13,820 nucleotides of DNA, from NCBI GenBank assembly GCA_965651135.1, contig CBFGRJ010000176.1:1-13820 (forward strand), in the 5' to 3' direction. This stretch comes from JAICQQ01 sp965651135. Lineage in GTDB: Bacteria > Myxococcota_A > Polyangia > Polyangiales > Polyangiaceae. The notes beneath the pieces are model-generated. The model was not told the origin of the DNA. It saw only the letters and a list, made by a program, of their open reading frames with translations, and searched no databases. The translations under genes were made by a program, and so were the position numbers. This document shows positions 1-6,783 of this stretch, one piece after another; the stretch's first letter is position 1; each line of letters starts with the position of its first letter.

Positions 1-3000
1 GGCCGCGATCCATCCCAGGCTGGTCGACTTGATCGACGCCCATCGCTCCACCATGATCTTCGTCAACAACCGCGGGTTGACCGAAAAGCTCGCCGCGGCA
101 CTCAATGAAATGGCGGGCCGGGAAATCTGCTTGGCGCACCATGGATCGGTGTCGAAAGAGCGTCGCCTCGCCATCGAGGAGCGGCTCAAGCAAGGCGAGC
201 TCAAAGCCATTGTCTCGACGTCGTCGCTCGAGCTGGGCATTGATGTGGGAACGGTCGACTTGGTCGTGTTGATCGAGACGCCTGCCTCGATCGCGTCCGC
301 GCTGCAACGCGTGGGGCGTTCGGGTCACCGGGTGGGCTTGGCCTCCGAGGGCATCGTGTTTCCCAAGCATCGCGCGGATCTAGTGTCGGCTGCCGCCTGC
401 GTCGTTCGTATGCGCGAGGGGGCCGTCGAAGCGACGCGCTACGTGGAGAGCCCGCTCGACGTGCTCGCTCAGCAAATCGTGGCGATCTGCGCCATGGAGC
501 GGGTAGGGGTCGATGGTTTGTTCGATTGGGTGCGCCAGGCGGCGCCGTTCGCCGGGTTGAGCCGGTCGGCGTACGAGGGGGTGCTCGACATGCTGTCCGG
601 CAAGTACCCCTCCGAAGCCTTCGTAGAGCTATCACCGCGGCTGGTCTGGGATCGCAAGCGCGGCACGTTGCGAGGCAGGCAGGGTGCCGGTCGTATTGCT
701 GTGACCAGCGGCGGAACCATCCCCGACCGCGGCCTGTTCGGCGTATTTCTGGGTGGTGAGACACAGGTCCGGGTGGGGGAGCTCGACGAAGAGATGGTGT
801 TCGAATCACGCGTGGGTGATGTCTTCGTGCTCGGAGCCAGTTCCTGGCGTATCGAGGAGATCAGGTTCGATCGCGTGATCGTGAGCCCAGCACCTGCGGA
901 GCCCGGTCGCATGCCTTTTTGGCGCGGCGATGCTCCCGGCCGCCCTGCTGAATTCGGGCGTGCCATCGGCGCGCTCATGCGCTCACTGCTGGAAGCGGAC
1001 CGCGATAGCGCGCTCTCCCTGCTCGAGGCGCGGCACGGGCTACACCCGGACGCCGCTCGAGCGCTACTCTCCTACCTGGAGGAGCAGAAGGCTGCCAGCG
1101 GGCAGGTGCCGGATGATCGCACCGTGGTCGTCGAGCGCTTCGTCGACGAAGTAGGGGACTACAGGTTTTGCCTATTGAGCCCGCTCGGGGCGCCCGTGCA
1201 TGCGCCGTGGGCGCTCGCCGCCGAAATGCTGTTCCGAGAGCATGCGGGGCTCGAGGTAGAATCGATCTGGCAAAACGACGGGATCGTGTTTCGCTTGCCG
1301 GAGTCGAGCAAGGCGCTCGACCCAATGCTGCTGTTCCCCGATCCGGACGATGTCGAAGAGCTCGTGCTGCGCCAGCTGGGGCAGAGTGCGCTGTTCGCCT
1401 CCCGCTTTCGGGAAAATGCGATGCGTGCCCTGTTGATGCCGCGGCGGCGGCCGGGTGGGCGCACGCCTTTGTGGGCGCAACGCAAGCGCTCAGCTCGCCT
1501 GTTGCGGGAGGCCGCCGAGTACCCCGACTTTCCCATCGTCGTCGAAACTTATCGCGAATGTCTGCGCGACATCTTCGACCTGCCGGCGTTGAAGCAGGTG
1601 CTCGCGGAGATCAGGGACGGCGGTATCCGAACCGTGATCCGGGACAGCGTCAAACCCTCGCCGTTCAGCGCGTCGTTGCTCTTCGCCTATGCGGGCAACT
1701 TCGTGTACGACAAGGATGCGCCGATTGCAGAACGCCGGGCGCGTGTCCTTGGGCTGAGCCACGCAGAGCTACGGAATCTGCTGGGGGAGGCCGAGCTCAG
1801 GAAGCTTCTGGACGAGACGTCATTGCGCGAGCTCGCTGAGGTGCTCTCGGGTAAGAAGTACGCTGCCATCCGGCATGCGGATGCTCTGGCGGACGCGCTC
1901 TTGAGCTATGGAGATCTGGATCGGTCCGAACTTTTGGCGCGCATGAGCCATCCGGACTTGCTGGACGAGTGGCTGGCGCAACTGCTGGGCGAGGGGCGAG
2001 TCCTGGCTGTACCAATCGCGGGGTGCGAGCGCTTCATCGCCGTCGAGGATGCCGGGCGTTACCGGGGTGCCCTGGGCGTCGAGCTGCCTCGGGACTTGCC
2101 GGCGGCATTCGTCGAGCCGGTTCGCGAGCCGCTACAAGAGCTGCTGTCGCGCTATGCGCGCAGTCAGGTCCCTTTCACGACTCGACAAGCGGCCGAACGC
2201 TTCGGGGTGGCGCTGGAAAGGGTGGAGCACGCCTTGGCCGAGCTCGAGCACAAGGGGCGCATCGTTCGCGGTGAGTTTTTGCCGCGAGGTAGCGGCCCTG
2301 AGTGGTGCGATCGCGAAGTCTTGCGCCTCTTGAAGCGGCGCTCGCTGGAGGCGTTGCGCCGCCAGATCGAGCCGGTCGAGCCGGCGCGGCTCGTGCAGTT
2401 GGTGCTTCACTGGCAACGCGTGGCCGAGCCGCGTCACGGGCTCGACGGCTTGCTCGACACGCTGGAGCAGCTCGAAGGAACCGCGCTGCCCGTCACCGAG
2501 CTGGAGCAAGAGGTCTTGCCGGCGCGCGTGGCGGATTTCGTCCCGAGCTTTCTGGATGAGCTGGTCAGCAGCGGCGAGATCGTATGGCGCGGCATCGAGC
2601 CCGTCGGTCAGCGCGACGGGCGCATAGCCCTGTTTCTCACGGATCGGTATGCGCTGCTCGCTCCGCCCTCCGAGCCCTTGTCGAATCCTTTGGCACAGCG
2701 GATTCGCGAGACGCTGGCGCTGCGTGGGGCTCTCTTCTTTCAAGATCTGGTCACATCGCTCGGAGCGTTCGCGCCCGAGGTGCTGAAGGTCCTGTGGCAA
2801 ATGGTCTGGGCCGGTGAAGTGAGCAACGACACGTTGGCGCCGCTGCGATCGCTGGGCGCGCTGGATCAGGAACGGGAGCGGGGTCCAAAACGTGCTTTTC
2901 GATCTCGGCGAGCTACCCCGCCCGGGAGCGAAGGCCGCTGGTCGCTGCTACCCGTGCCCAGCGCCAACTCGGGGCCGACCGCCGAAAGCTCGACGGCTTG

Positions 3001-3616
3001 GGCGGAGCTGCTGCTCGCCCGCCATGCCATCGTGACGCGCGAAGCCATGCAGCATGAGCGGTTCGTCGGCAGTGCGTCGAACCTGCTGGTCGTGTTGCGA
3101 GCGCTCGAGGAACGCGCGCGCGTCCGCCGGGGCTACTTCGTGGCCGGGCTTTCTGGGCAGCAGTTCGCGGCAGCAGGTGCAGGAGATCGTTTGCGCCAGG
3201 CGTATTCGAAGCGCCCTGCGGTGATCTTGTCCGCCAGCGATCCCGCCAATCTGTACGGCACGGTGCTGCCATGGCCCGAAGGAAACCCGCGCCCGGCGCG
3301 CGCTCTGGGCAGCAAAGTGGTGGTCCATGACGGCAGGCTGCTGGCTTATGCCAGCAAAGGCTTCACCTCGCTCACCACATTTGTTCGGAATTCGCCCGAG
3401 GACGCCCACGCGGTGACGCACGCTCTGAATCGACGCGTGGCCGAGCAGCGACCCAAGGTGATGCTCATCGAGAGCATCGACGGGGCGCCGGCGCGCTCGA
3501 CCCCGCTGGGTCAGGTGCTGCTCGCCTCTGGTTTTACGATCTCGGCGCGAGGGGCCCTGCGTCAGGCAGCTGGCCCTTCTTCGCGACCAGGCGTAAAACC
3601 GCGTGGAGTCTCATGA
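1..3616 (+). CDS. lhr: Lhr-family ATP-dependent helicase, 5' end cut by window edge
   Basis: Large superfamily 2 DNA helicase of the Lhr (large helicase-related) family, a 3'-5' translocase linked to DNA repair. The reading frame is open from base 2, so the real start and helicase domain 1 (Walker A, DEAH box) lie to the left; about 1204 codons are visible against about 1500 in full-length family members. The first visible codons read IHPRLVDLIDAHRSTMIFVN, the start of helicase domain 2 (motif IV). Motif V (STSSLELGIDVG) and motif VI (QRVGRSGHR, with arginine fingers) follow within the first 110 codons. After that come the winged-helix/DEAD-associated region and the long C-terminal region typical of bacterial Lhr, ending with family-like DPANLYGTVLPWP and a GFTSLTTFV stretch. 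The TTG at base 29 is an internal Leu codon, not a start. The stop overlaps the dinB start by four bases, suggesting coupled translation. Confidence is high for the family; substrate cannot be told from sequence. Confidence 0.95.
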   Translation, partial: AAIHPRLVDLIDAHRSTMIFVNNRGLTEKLAAALNEMAGREICLAHHGSVSKERRLAIEERLKQGELKAIVSTSSLELGIDVGTVDLVVLIETPASIASALQRVGRSGHRVGLASEGIVFPKHRADLVSAAACVVRMREGAVEATRYVESPLDVLAQQIVAICAMERVGVDGLFDWVRQAAPFAGLSRSAYEGVLDMLSGKYPSEAFVELSPRLVWDRKRGTLRGRQGAGRIAVTSGGTIPDRGLFGVFLGGETQVRVGELDEEMVFESRVGDVFVLGASSWRIEEIRFDRVIVSPAPAEPGRMPFWRGDAPGRPAEFGRAIGALMRSLLEADRDSALSLLEARHGLHPDAARALLSYLEEQKAASGQVPDDRTVVVERFVDEVGDYRFCLLSPLGAPVHAPWALAAEMLFREHAGLEVESIWQNDGIVFRLPESSKALDPMLLFPDPDDVEELVLRQLGQSALFASRFRENAMRALLMPRRRPGGRTPLWAQRKRSARLLREAAEYPDFPIVVETYRECLRDIFDLPALKQVLAEIRDGGIRTVIRDSVKPSPFSASLLFAYAGNFVYDKDAPIAERRARVLGLSHAELRNLLGEAELRKLLDETSLRELAEVLSGKKYAAIRHADALADALLSYGDLDRSELLARMSHPDLLDEWLAQLLGEGRVLAVPIAGCERFIAVEDAGRYRGALGVELPRDLPAAFVEPVREPLQELLSRYARSQVPFTTRQAAERFGVALERVEHALAELEHKGRIVRGEFLPRGSGPEWCDREVLRLLKRRSLEALRRQIEPVEPARLVQLVLHWQRVAEPRHGLDGLLDTLEQLEGTALPVTELEQEVLPARVADFVPSFLDELVSSGEIVWRGIEPVGQRDGRIALFLTDRYALLAPPSEPLSNPLAQRIRETLALRGALFFQDLVTSLGAFAPEVLKVLWQMVWAGEVSNDTLAPLRSLGALDQERERGPKRAFRSRRATPPGSEGRWSLLPVPSANSGPTAESSTAWAELLLARHAIVTREAMQHERFVGSASNLLVVLRALEERARVRRGYFVAGLSGQQFAAAGAGDRLRQAYSKRPAVILSASDPANLYGTVLPWPEGNPRPARALGSKVVVHDGRLLAYASKGFTSLTTFVRNSPEDAHAVTHALNRRVAEQRPKVMLIESIDGAPARSTPLGQVLLASGFTISARGALRQAAGPSSRPGVKPRGVS

Positions 3617-4860
3617 CCCACCCGGTCAGGCCAGAGCGCTGGATTTTACATGCGGACATGGACGCGTTTTACGCCTCCATCGAGCAGCGCGATCACCCAG
3701 AGCTCAAGGGGCTACCCGTGATCGTGGGCGCCACCTCGCCACGCGGCGTGGTAGCAGCGGCGTCCTACGAAGCACGAAAGTACGGTGTGCATTCGGCCAT
3801 GCCGGGCTTTCGCGCGCGAGAGCTCTGCCCGCACGGTGTATTTTTGGGGTCCAACATGGCTCGCTACAGCGAGGTGTCGCGCCAAGTACGCCGGATCTTC
3901 GAGGAGTTCACGAGCGAGATCGAGCCGCTGGCGCTCGATGAAGCGTTTCTCGATATCACTGGCTCACTGGGGCTTTTCGAGAGTCCCACGGCGCTCGCAC
4001 GAAAGCTCAAGCAGCGAGTGCGCGAAGTCGTCGAGCTACCCGTATCCGTCGGCATAGCCCCCAGCAAGTTGGTCGCCAAAATTGCATGTACCTTGGGCAA
4101 GCCGGACGGCCTCCGGGTAGTGGCGCCCAGCGAGGTGCAGGGCTTGCTCGATCCGCTGCCGGTGCGCCGGCTCTGGGGTGTAGGACCAGTCATGGGCGCC
4201 AAGCTCACCGAGCTCGGTATCACGACCATTGGAGAGCTCAGAACTTACGACGGCGTATGGCTGGCAAGGTTGTTCGGGGAACGCGCCGAAGAGCTCCAAG
4301 CCTTGGCTCGAGGCGAAGATTTCCGTCAGGTGGAGGTCGAGCGCATCCCGAAGTCGTACGGAGAAGAAAACACCTTCGAAAAGGACATACGGGATCGGGA
4401 TACGGTGAGCGCCGCGCTCACGGCCCACAGTGAGGCCGTAGCACGCCGCATCAGGCATGATGGATTCGTCGCACGAACCGTCTCGATCAAGGTCAAGCTC
4501 GCAGAGCGGCGCGAGGGTGTGGTCGCAGAGCGCGCTGGACCGCGCTTGTACCCGTTGATCACCCGACGTCGCACCCTGGCTGAACCGACCGATGATGCGT
4601 CCGTCATTCGGCGCTTGGCGCTGACGCTTTGGGACGAGTCGAACATCACCGCGCCCATTCGATTGATCGGGGTCACGCTCAGCGGTCTGCAATCACGTCA
4701 GGGAGGCCAGCTCGAGCTGTTTGCGGCGCGCGAGCCGCAGCGTGAGCTTGGCCCAACGCTGGACGCGATCCAGGCGCGGTTTGGCAGCGATTCCATACGC
4801 CGCGGGGCGGCTCCACCGGAAAAAGTTACTCCCACTTTACGAGTCAAACGTGGCGAGTGA
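3613..4860 (+). CDS. dinB: DNA polymerase IV (Y-family translesion polymerase)
   Basis: Error-prone Y-family polymerase that extends DNA past lesions in the cytoplasm. 415 residues, longer than E. coli Pol IV (351) because of extensions at both ends. The palm starts with HADMDAFYASIE: Asp15 is the first metal ligand and Tyr20 sits at the steric-gate position (Phe13 in E. coli). The second acidic pair is Asp109-Glu110 in LALDEAFLD. A VSVGIAPSKLVAKIA block (about 144-158) is the usual Y-family substrate-binding segment, followed by a helix-hairpin-helix-like thumb (LWGVGPVMGAKL) and the little-finger domain. QLELF at about 366-370 matches the QLxLF beta-clamp-binding motif, but unusually is followed by about 45 more residues instead of lying at the extreme C-terminus. 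The ATG lies inside the lhr stop (ATGA); a weak GGAG is found about 6 bases upstream. All catalytic residues are present, so it should be active. Confidence 0.97.
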   Translation: MTHPVRPERWILHADMDAFYASIEQRDHPELKGLPVIVGATSPRGVVAAASYEARKYGVHSAMPGFRARELCPHGVFLGSNMARYSEVSRQVRRIFEEFTSEIEPLALDEAFLDITGSLGLFESPTALARKLKQRVREVVELPVSVGIAPSKLVAKIACTLGKPDGLRVVAPSEVQGLLDPLPVRRLWGVGPVMGAKLTELGITTIGELRTYDGVWLARLFGERAEELQALARGEDFRQVEVERIPKSYGEENTFEKDIRDRDTVSAALTAHSEAVARRIRHDGFVARTVSIKVKLAERREGVVAERAGPRLYPLITRRRTLAEPTDDASVIRRLALTLWDESNITAPIRLIGVTLSGLQSRQGGQLELFAAREPQRELGPTLDAIQARFGSDSIRRGAAPPEKVTPTLRVKRGE

Positions 4861-4873
4861 CCCGTCCGACCAG

Positions 4874-4915
4874 ACGTTTCATGCGGGTTTCCTGCGAAAA
4901 CACGAGATGAAACGT
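4874..4915. repeat. 9-bp perfect inverted repeat after dinB
   Basis: ACGTTTCAT (4874-4882) and ATGAAACGT (4907-4915) are perfect reverse complements separated by 24 bases, starting 14 bases after the dinB stop. The spacer can form a smaller inner helix (GCGGG/CCTGC with one G-T pair). Only a weak T-rich run (TTGCTTTG) follows, so it is a poor intrinsic terminator; a protein-binding site or mRNA 3'-end hairpin is equally possible. Confidence 0.4.
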
Positions 4916-4948
4916 TGCTTTGTGCTGAACGCAGACGTATACGGCCAC

Positions 4949-4963
4949 CCGTGTATGACACGG
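4949..4963. promoter_or_regulatory. Candidate activator-binding palindrome upstream of sigma-54-like promoter
   Basis: CCGTGT-ATG-ACACGG is a perfect 6-bp-arm palindrome; with one extra C in the left arm it extends to CAC(C)CGTGT/ACACGGTG. Its centre is about 140 bases before the transcription start inferred for the Gly-rich lipoprotein gene, a usual distance for an enhancer-binding-protein site. A second small palindrome, CGTATACG, lies just upstream at 4936-4943. The role as an upstream activating site is inference from position and symmetry only. Confidence 0.35.
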
Positions 4964-5068
4964 TGATCAGGTTGGATACCGCCTCCCGAAGTCGGCCGCG
5001 GGGCAGCCACTTCCAGCCCGATCACCATTCTTAGGCTGTCTGCCGCCTGGTGCGCGGTTCTGGCTCTT

Positions 5069-5085
5069 CTGGCACGGAGCGTGCT
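5069..5085 (+). promoter_or_regulatory. Sigma-54 (RpoN) type -24/-12 promoter for the Gly-rich lipoprotein gene
   Basis: CTGGCACGGAGCGTGCT matches the RpoN consensus YTGGCACGRNNNTTGCW at every fixed position except one (G for the first T of the -12 element). The invariant GG (5071-5072) and GC (5083-5084) are separated by exactly 10 bases. Transcription would begin about 12 bases later, near 5096, giving a leader of about 54 bases before the ATG at 5150. The same TGGCAC-N5-GTGCT element recurs at 5906-5921. Confidence 0.6.
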
Positions 5086-5149
5086 TAGCCAGCGCAGCGG
5101 ATAGCAAGTCGCAACTTAGCAATTATTCGGTTTCGGAGGATATCGGAGC

Positions 5150-5434
5150 ATGAAAAACAATCACAGCCTTCTTGCCCTGGTCGCTTTGGGCGCATCCCTG
5201 GCGCTGACTGCCTGCGGTGGGGATGACGACGACGACGACCGCAAGACTACTACGAGCACCAGTAGTGGCGGCACGGGCGGCACTGGTGTCGGCGGCAACG
5301 GCACTGGTGGCACGAGTGATGGCGGCACCGGCGGCACCAGTGACACCGGCGGTACTGGTGGCGAAGGTGGTTCTGCGGGCGGCGCTGGCCAAGCTGGCGG
5401 AGCCGGCGAGGGTGGCGAAGGCGGCGCCGACTAA
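5150..5434 (+). CDS. Small Gly/Thr/Ser-rich lipoprotein
   Basis: A 94-residue lipoprotein of unknown function. Residues 1-21 form a signal peptide (Lys2, hydrophobic 7-19) with the lipobox LTAC and lipidated Cys22. A run of six aspartates (25-30) follows, then a Thr/Ser patch and about 55 residues of Gly with Thr, Ser, Asp, Val, Ala and Glu in GGTGGT-like units. No globular domain follows: the frame ends at TAA and a strong terminator comes 24 bases later. A Shine-Dalgarno GGAGG (5135-5139) lies 10 bases before the ATG. In myxobacteria such Gly-rich stretches commonly sit between a lipobox and a catalytic domain; here the linker stands alone. The aspartates are not at position +2 after Cys, so the E. 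coli inner-membrane retention rule does not apply. A surface spacer, or the remnant of a once larger protein, are possible. It is a single-gene unit with its own promoter and terminator. Confidence 0.85.
   Translation: MKNNHSLLALVALGASLALTACGGDDDDDDRKTTTSTSSGGTGGTGVGGNGTGGTSDGGTGGTSDTGGTGGEGGSAGGAGQAGGAGEGGEGGAD
5264..5431 (+). repeat. GGC/ACC-type low-complexity coding repeat
   Basis: Imperfect tandem repeat of short units resembling GGCGGCACCGGCGGCACC, encoding the Gly-Gly-Thr-rich tail of the small lipoprotein. Units vary at third positions and by substitution of Thr with Ser, Val, Asp or Ala. Such a tract is expected to change length easily by slippage. Confidence 0.7.
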
Positions 5435-5458
5435 GCGCGCGCTGGCCATGCCACCCAG

Positions 5459-5506
5459 GTGTGCCCCATGCTCCGCACGCGGAGCTTGGGGCACACTTGT
5501 TTTGTT
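5459..5506 (+). terminator. Strong Rho-independent terminator of the Gly-rich lipoprotein gene
   Basis: GTGTGCCCCA (5459-5468) pairs perfectly with TGGGGCACAC (5487-5496). Inside, after a T-T mismatch, GCTCCG pairs with CGGAGC around a four-base CACG loop. The tract TTGTTTTGTT (5497-5506) follows directly. There is no T tract on the opposite strand, so it acts rightward. Confidence 0.9.
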
Positions 5507-5562
5507 AGATTCTCGCCACGGTCCATGACACGGGAGTCATAGACAGCCGAGCTAGATCGGAC

Positions 5563-5889
5563 TCAGGGTCCGAAAAGTAAAAGCAGCACTAGCACCCCGG
5601 CCAGCACCAAGATGGGCAGGGCCAACCACCACAGCACCCTCAGCCAGGCCCCCGCGAGCTGCCGCCCGCTGCGCCGATCACAGCCGAGACAGATCGCGTA
5701 CACGTTGGCTCCTCCCTCGGTCAGCACGCAGCAGTCACCGCACACTGGTGAGCGACAGCGGGCGCAAGGCCCGACGGCCAGCACGCCGCAATGCCGGCAA
5801 TGCGCCAAGTCGTCGCCATCTCTCTGCAGCAGCTCGGCCACTCGAGCAGTGTGCGGGATCGAAGGTCGAAAGCCAACTGCGCATCGCAT
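5563..5889 (-). CDS. Small Cys-rich zinc-binding-type membrane protein
   Basis: Unrecognised 108-residue protein. Nine cysteines, most in pairs, form a compact metal-binding region: CRHC (31-34), CARC (42-45), CGDCC (50-54) and CLGC (67-70). The spacing resembles a B-box-like zinc finger or a pair of zinc ribbons. A single hydrophobic helix of about 25 residues follows (82-106, ending LVLAGVLVLLLLFGP), so the protein is tail-anchored with the zinc module probably in the cytoplasm. The ATG at 5889 is chosen because a farther-upstream ATG (6057) would overlap the start and signal-peptide region of the divergent lipoprotein gene; no convincing ribosome site is seen, and a GTG at 5841 (residue 17) would still keep all paired cysteines. 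It is divergent from the operon beginning at 5959, with about 69 bases between the starts. No intrinsic terminator is evident. The Cys pattern and helix argue for a real gene; function unknown. Confidence 0.7.
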   Translation of the reverse strand: MRCAVGFRPSIPHTARVAELLQRDGDDLAHCRHCGVLAVGPCARCRSPVCGDCCVLTEGGANVYAICLGCDRRSGRQLAGAWLRVLWWLALPILVLAGVLVLLLLFGP

Positions 5890-5905
5890 GTTCGACAGGG
5901 TCAGG

Positions 5906-5921
5906 TGGCACCAAAGGTGCT
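5906..5921 (+). promoter_or_regulatory. Sigma-54 type -24/-12 promoter candidate for the lipoprotein-phosphatase-XPB-Bax1 genes
   Basis: TGGCACCAAAGGTGCT carries the invariant GG (5907-5908) and GC (5919-5920) ten bases apart and differs from TGGCACGRNNNTTGCW at two fixed positions. Transcription would begin near 5932, leaving a leader of about 27 bases with the ribosome site GGAAGGA (5944-5950) before the ATG at 5959. It shares TGGCAC-N5-GTGCT exactly with the element at 5070-5085. Caution: the same bases form a small hairpin-like repeat GCACC-AAA-GGTGC (5908-5920). Confidence 0.5.
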
Positions 5922-5958
5922 CTTGCAGTCGAGGCTGCGGTTTGGAAGGATCGCGAGC

Positions 5959-6774
5959 ATGCACTGGCGCCGCTCGGTTCGATTCTTCTGGGTGCTGTTT
6001 GCGGTGGGGTGTGCACCGGCAGAGCGTCAGGCCGTGCACTACGCAGGCGAAGAGCACGCGGCGCAGGTGGCCGCCTCCGCGCTCCAGAGCGTGGAGCGGG
6101 TGCCGCTAGGTTACGAAGTGTTCGGGCGTCTCGAGACCAGCTGCACGGTATGGCGGCCTGGAACGCCAGTCCGTGACCGTTGGCTCTCCGATCTGGACTG
6201 CAGCACTCATCGGTTGTGGGACGTCTTGCGGGACAAGGCAGCGTCGGTGGGCGCAGAGGTCTTGGTGCGATCGCGTTGTGGCAGGTCGAGCCCACCGCAA
6301 CGCGGCAACGGGGGGCAAGCCGCATCCGGCCGTCTCGTGTGTCGCGCTCAGGTGGCGCGTCCCGGCGAAAGCACGCGGGCCCAGGGCGCGCTCGGCGCCC
6401 GGAGCAAGCCTCCGAGCAGCGGGCTGGCCGCCAGTGCCAGCGAAGCGGCCAGGCTCGACGATCCGACTGCTGACGCGGCCTGGCGTATTCGAGTGAGCTA
6501 TCGACCGATCGATACGGACGACGCCGGCATCGAGCGTGCGCCGCTGTCTCCGAGCGCGGTGCGCGAAGTCAGCGACTTGCCTGCCAGTCATCGCGAGCTT
6601 GGGACGCTCGTCACCGACTGCGACGCGGGCTGCAGCGAGGCGGCGATGCGCGCATCGGTGCGCGTCGCGGCTGGACGCTTGGGAGCGAGCGACGTGGTGG
6701 GTGTGCGCTGCCTCCCACAGAGTCCCGGTTGGCACTGTGTCGGCACTCTGGCCAAGCCGATGGCGGCTCCGTAA
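5959..6774 (+). CDS. Lipoprotein with two four-cysteine RcsF-like repeats
   Basis: Predicted 271-residue lipoprotein. Start chosen at 5959: it gives MHWRRSVRFFWVLFAVGC, a compact signal peptide (Arg4-Arg5, hydrophobic 9-17) with lipobox AVGC and lipidated Cys18, preceded by GGAAGGA at 8-base spacing. The mature part looks duplicated. Repeat 1 (about 51-132) has YEVFGRLETSC, then RDKAASVGAEVLVRSRC, then GRLVCRAQVA. Repeat 2 (about 212-266) has ELGTLVTDC, then RVAAGRLGASDVVGVRC, then WHCVGTLAK. Each holds four cysteines: 62, 81, 107, 128 and 221, 225, 251, 260. The order (strand, Cys, helix with a small-residue GA pair, strand, Cys, strand, Cys) resembles RcsF and DUF4156-type envelope lipoproteins, where the cysteines form disulfides in the periplasm. 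This similarity is my reading, not a database match. A Pro/Ser/Ala-rich stretch (about 135-170) links the repeats. The phosphatase gene starts 9 bases after the stop. Confidence 0.8.
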   Translation: MHWRRSVRFFWVLFAVGCAPAERQAVHYAGEEHAAQVAASALQSVERVPLGYEVFGRLETSCTVWRPGTPVRDRWLSDLDCSTHRLWDVLRDKAASVGAEVLVRSRCGRSSPPQRGNGGQAASGRLVCRAQVARPGESTRAQGALGARSKPPSSGLAASASEAARLDDPTADAAWRIRVSYRPIDTDDAGIERAPLSPSAVREVSDLPASHRELGTLVTDCDAGCSEAAMRASVRVAAGRLGASDVVGVRCLPQSPGWHCVGTLAKPMAAP

Positions 6775-6783
6775 GCGCGCTCG

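Noticed and set aside
2132..2800. 222-codon open frame antisense to the Lhr gene
   Set aside because: Shadow of a long high-GC coding frame; Gln/Arg/Leu-rich with no recognisable domain.
4036..4692. 218-codon open frame antisense to dinB
   Set aside because: Composition and position fit a shadow of the high-GC dinB frame; no motif or ribosome site.
5264..5431. Short repeats as a possible CRISPR or intergenic repeat array
   Set aside because: The repeats are in frame within a lipoprotein gene, have no spacers and encode a Gly-rich tail.
5791..5958. Upstream extension of the Cys-rich lipoprotein
   Set aside because: It would put 56 residues before a proper signal peptide and overlap the minus-strand zinc-type gene; ATG 5959 has a good ribosome site and lipobox.
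5890..6057. Upstream extension of the minus-strand zinc-type gene
   Set aside because: It would overlap the signal-peptide coding region of the divergent lipoprotein, and the added residues show no protein-like features.
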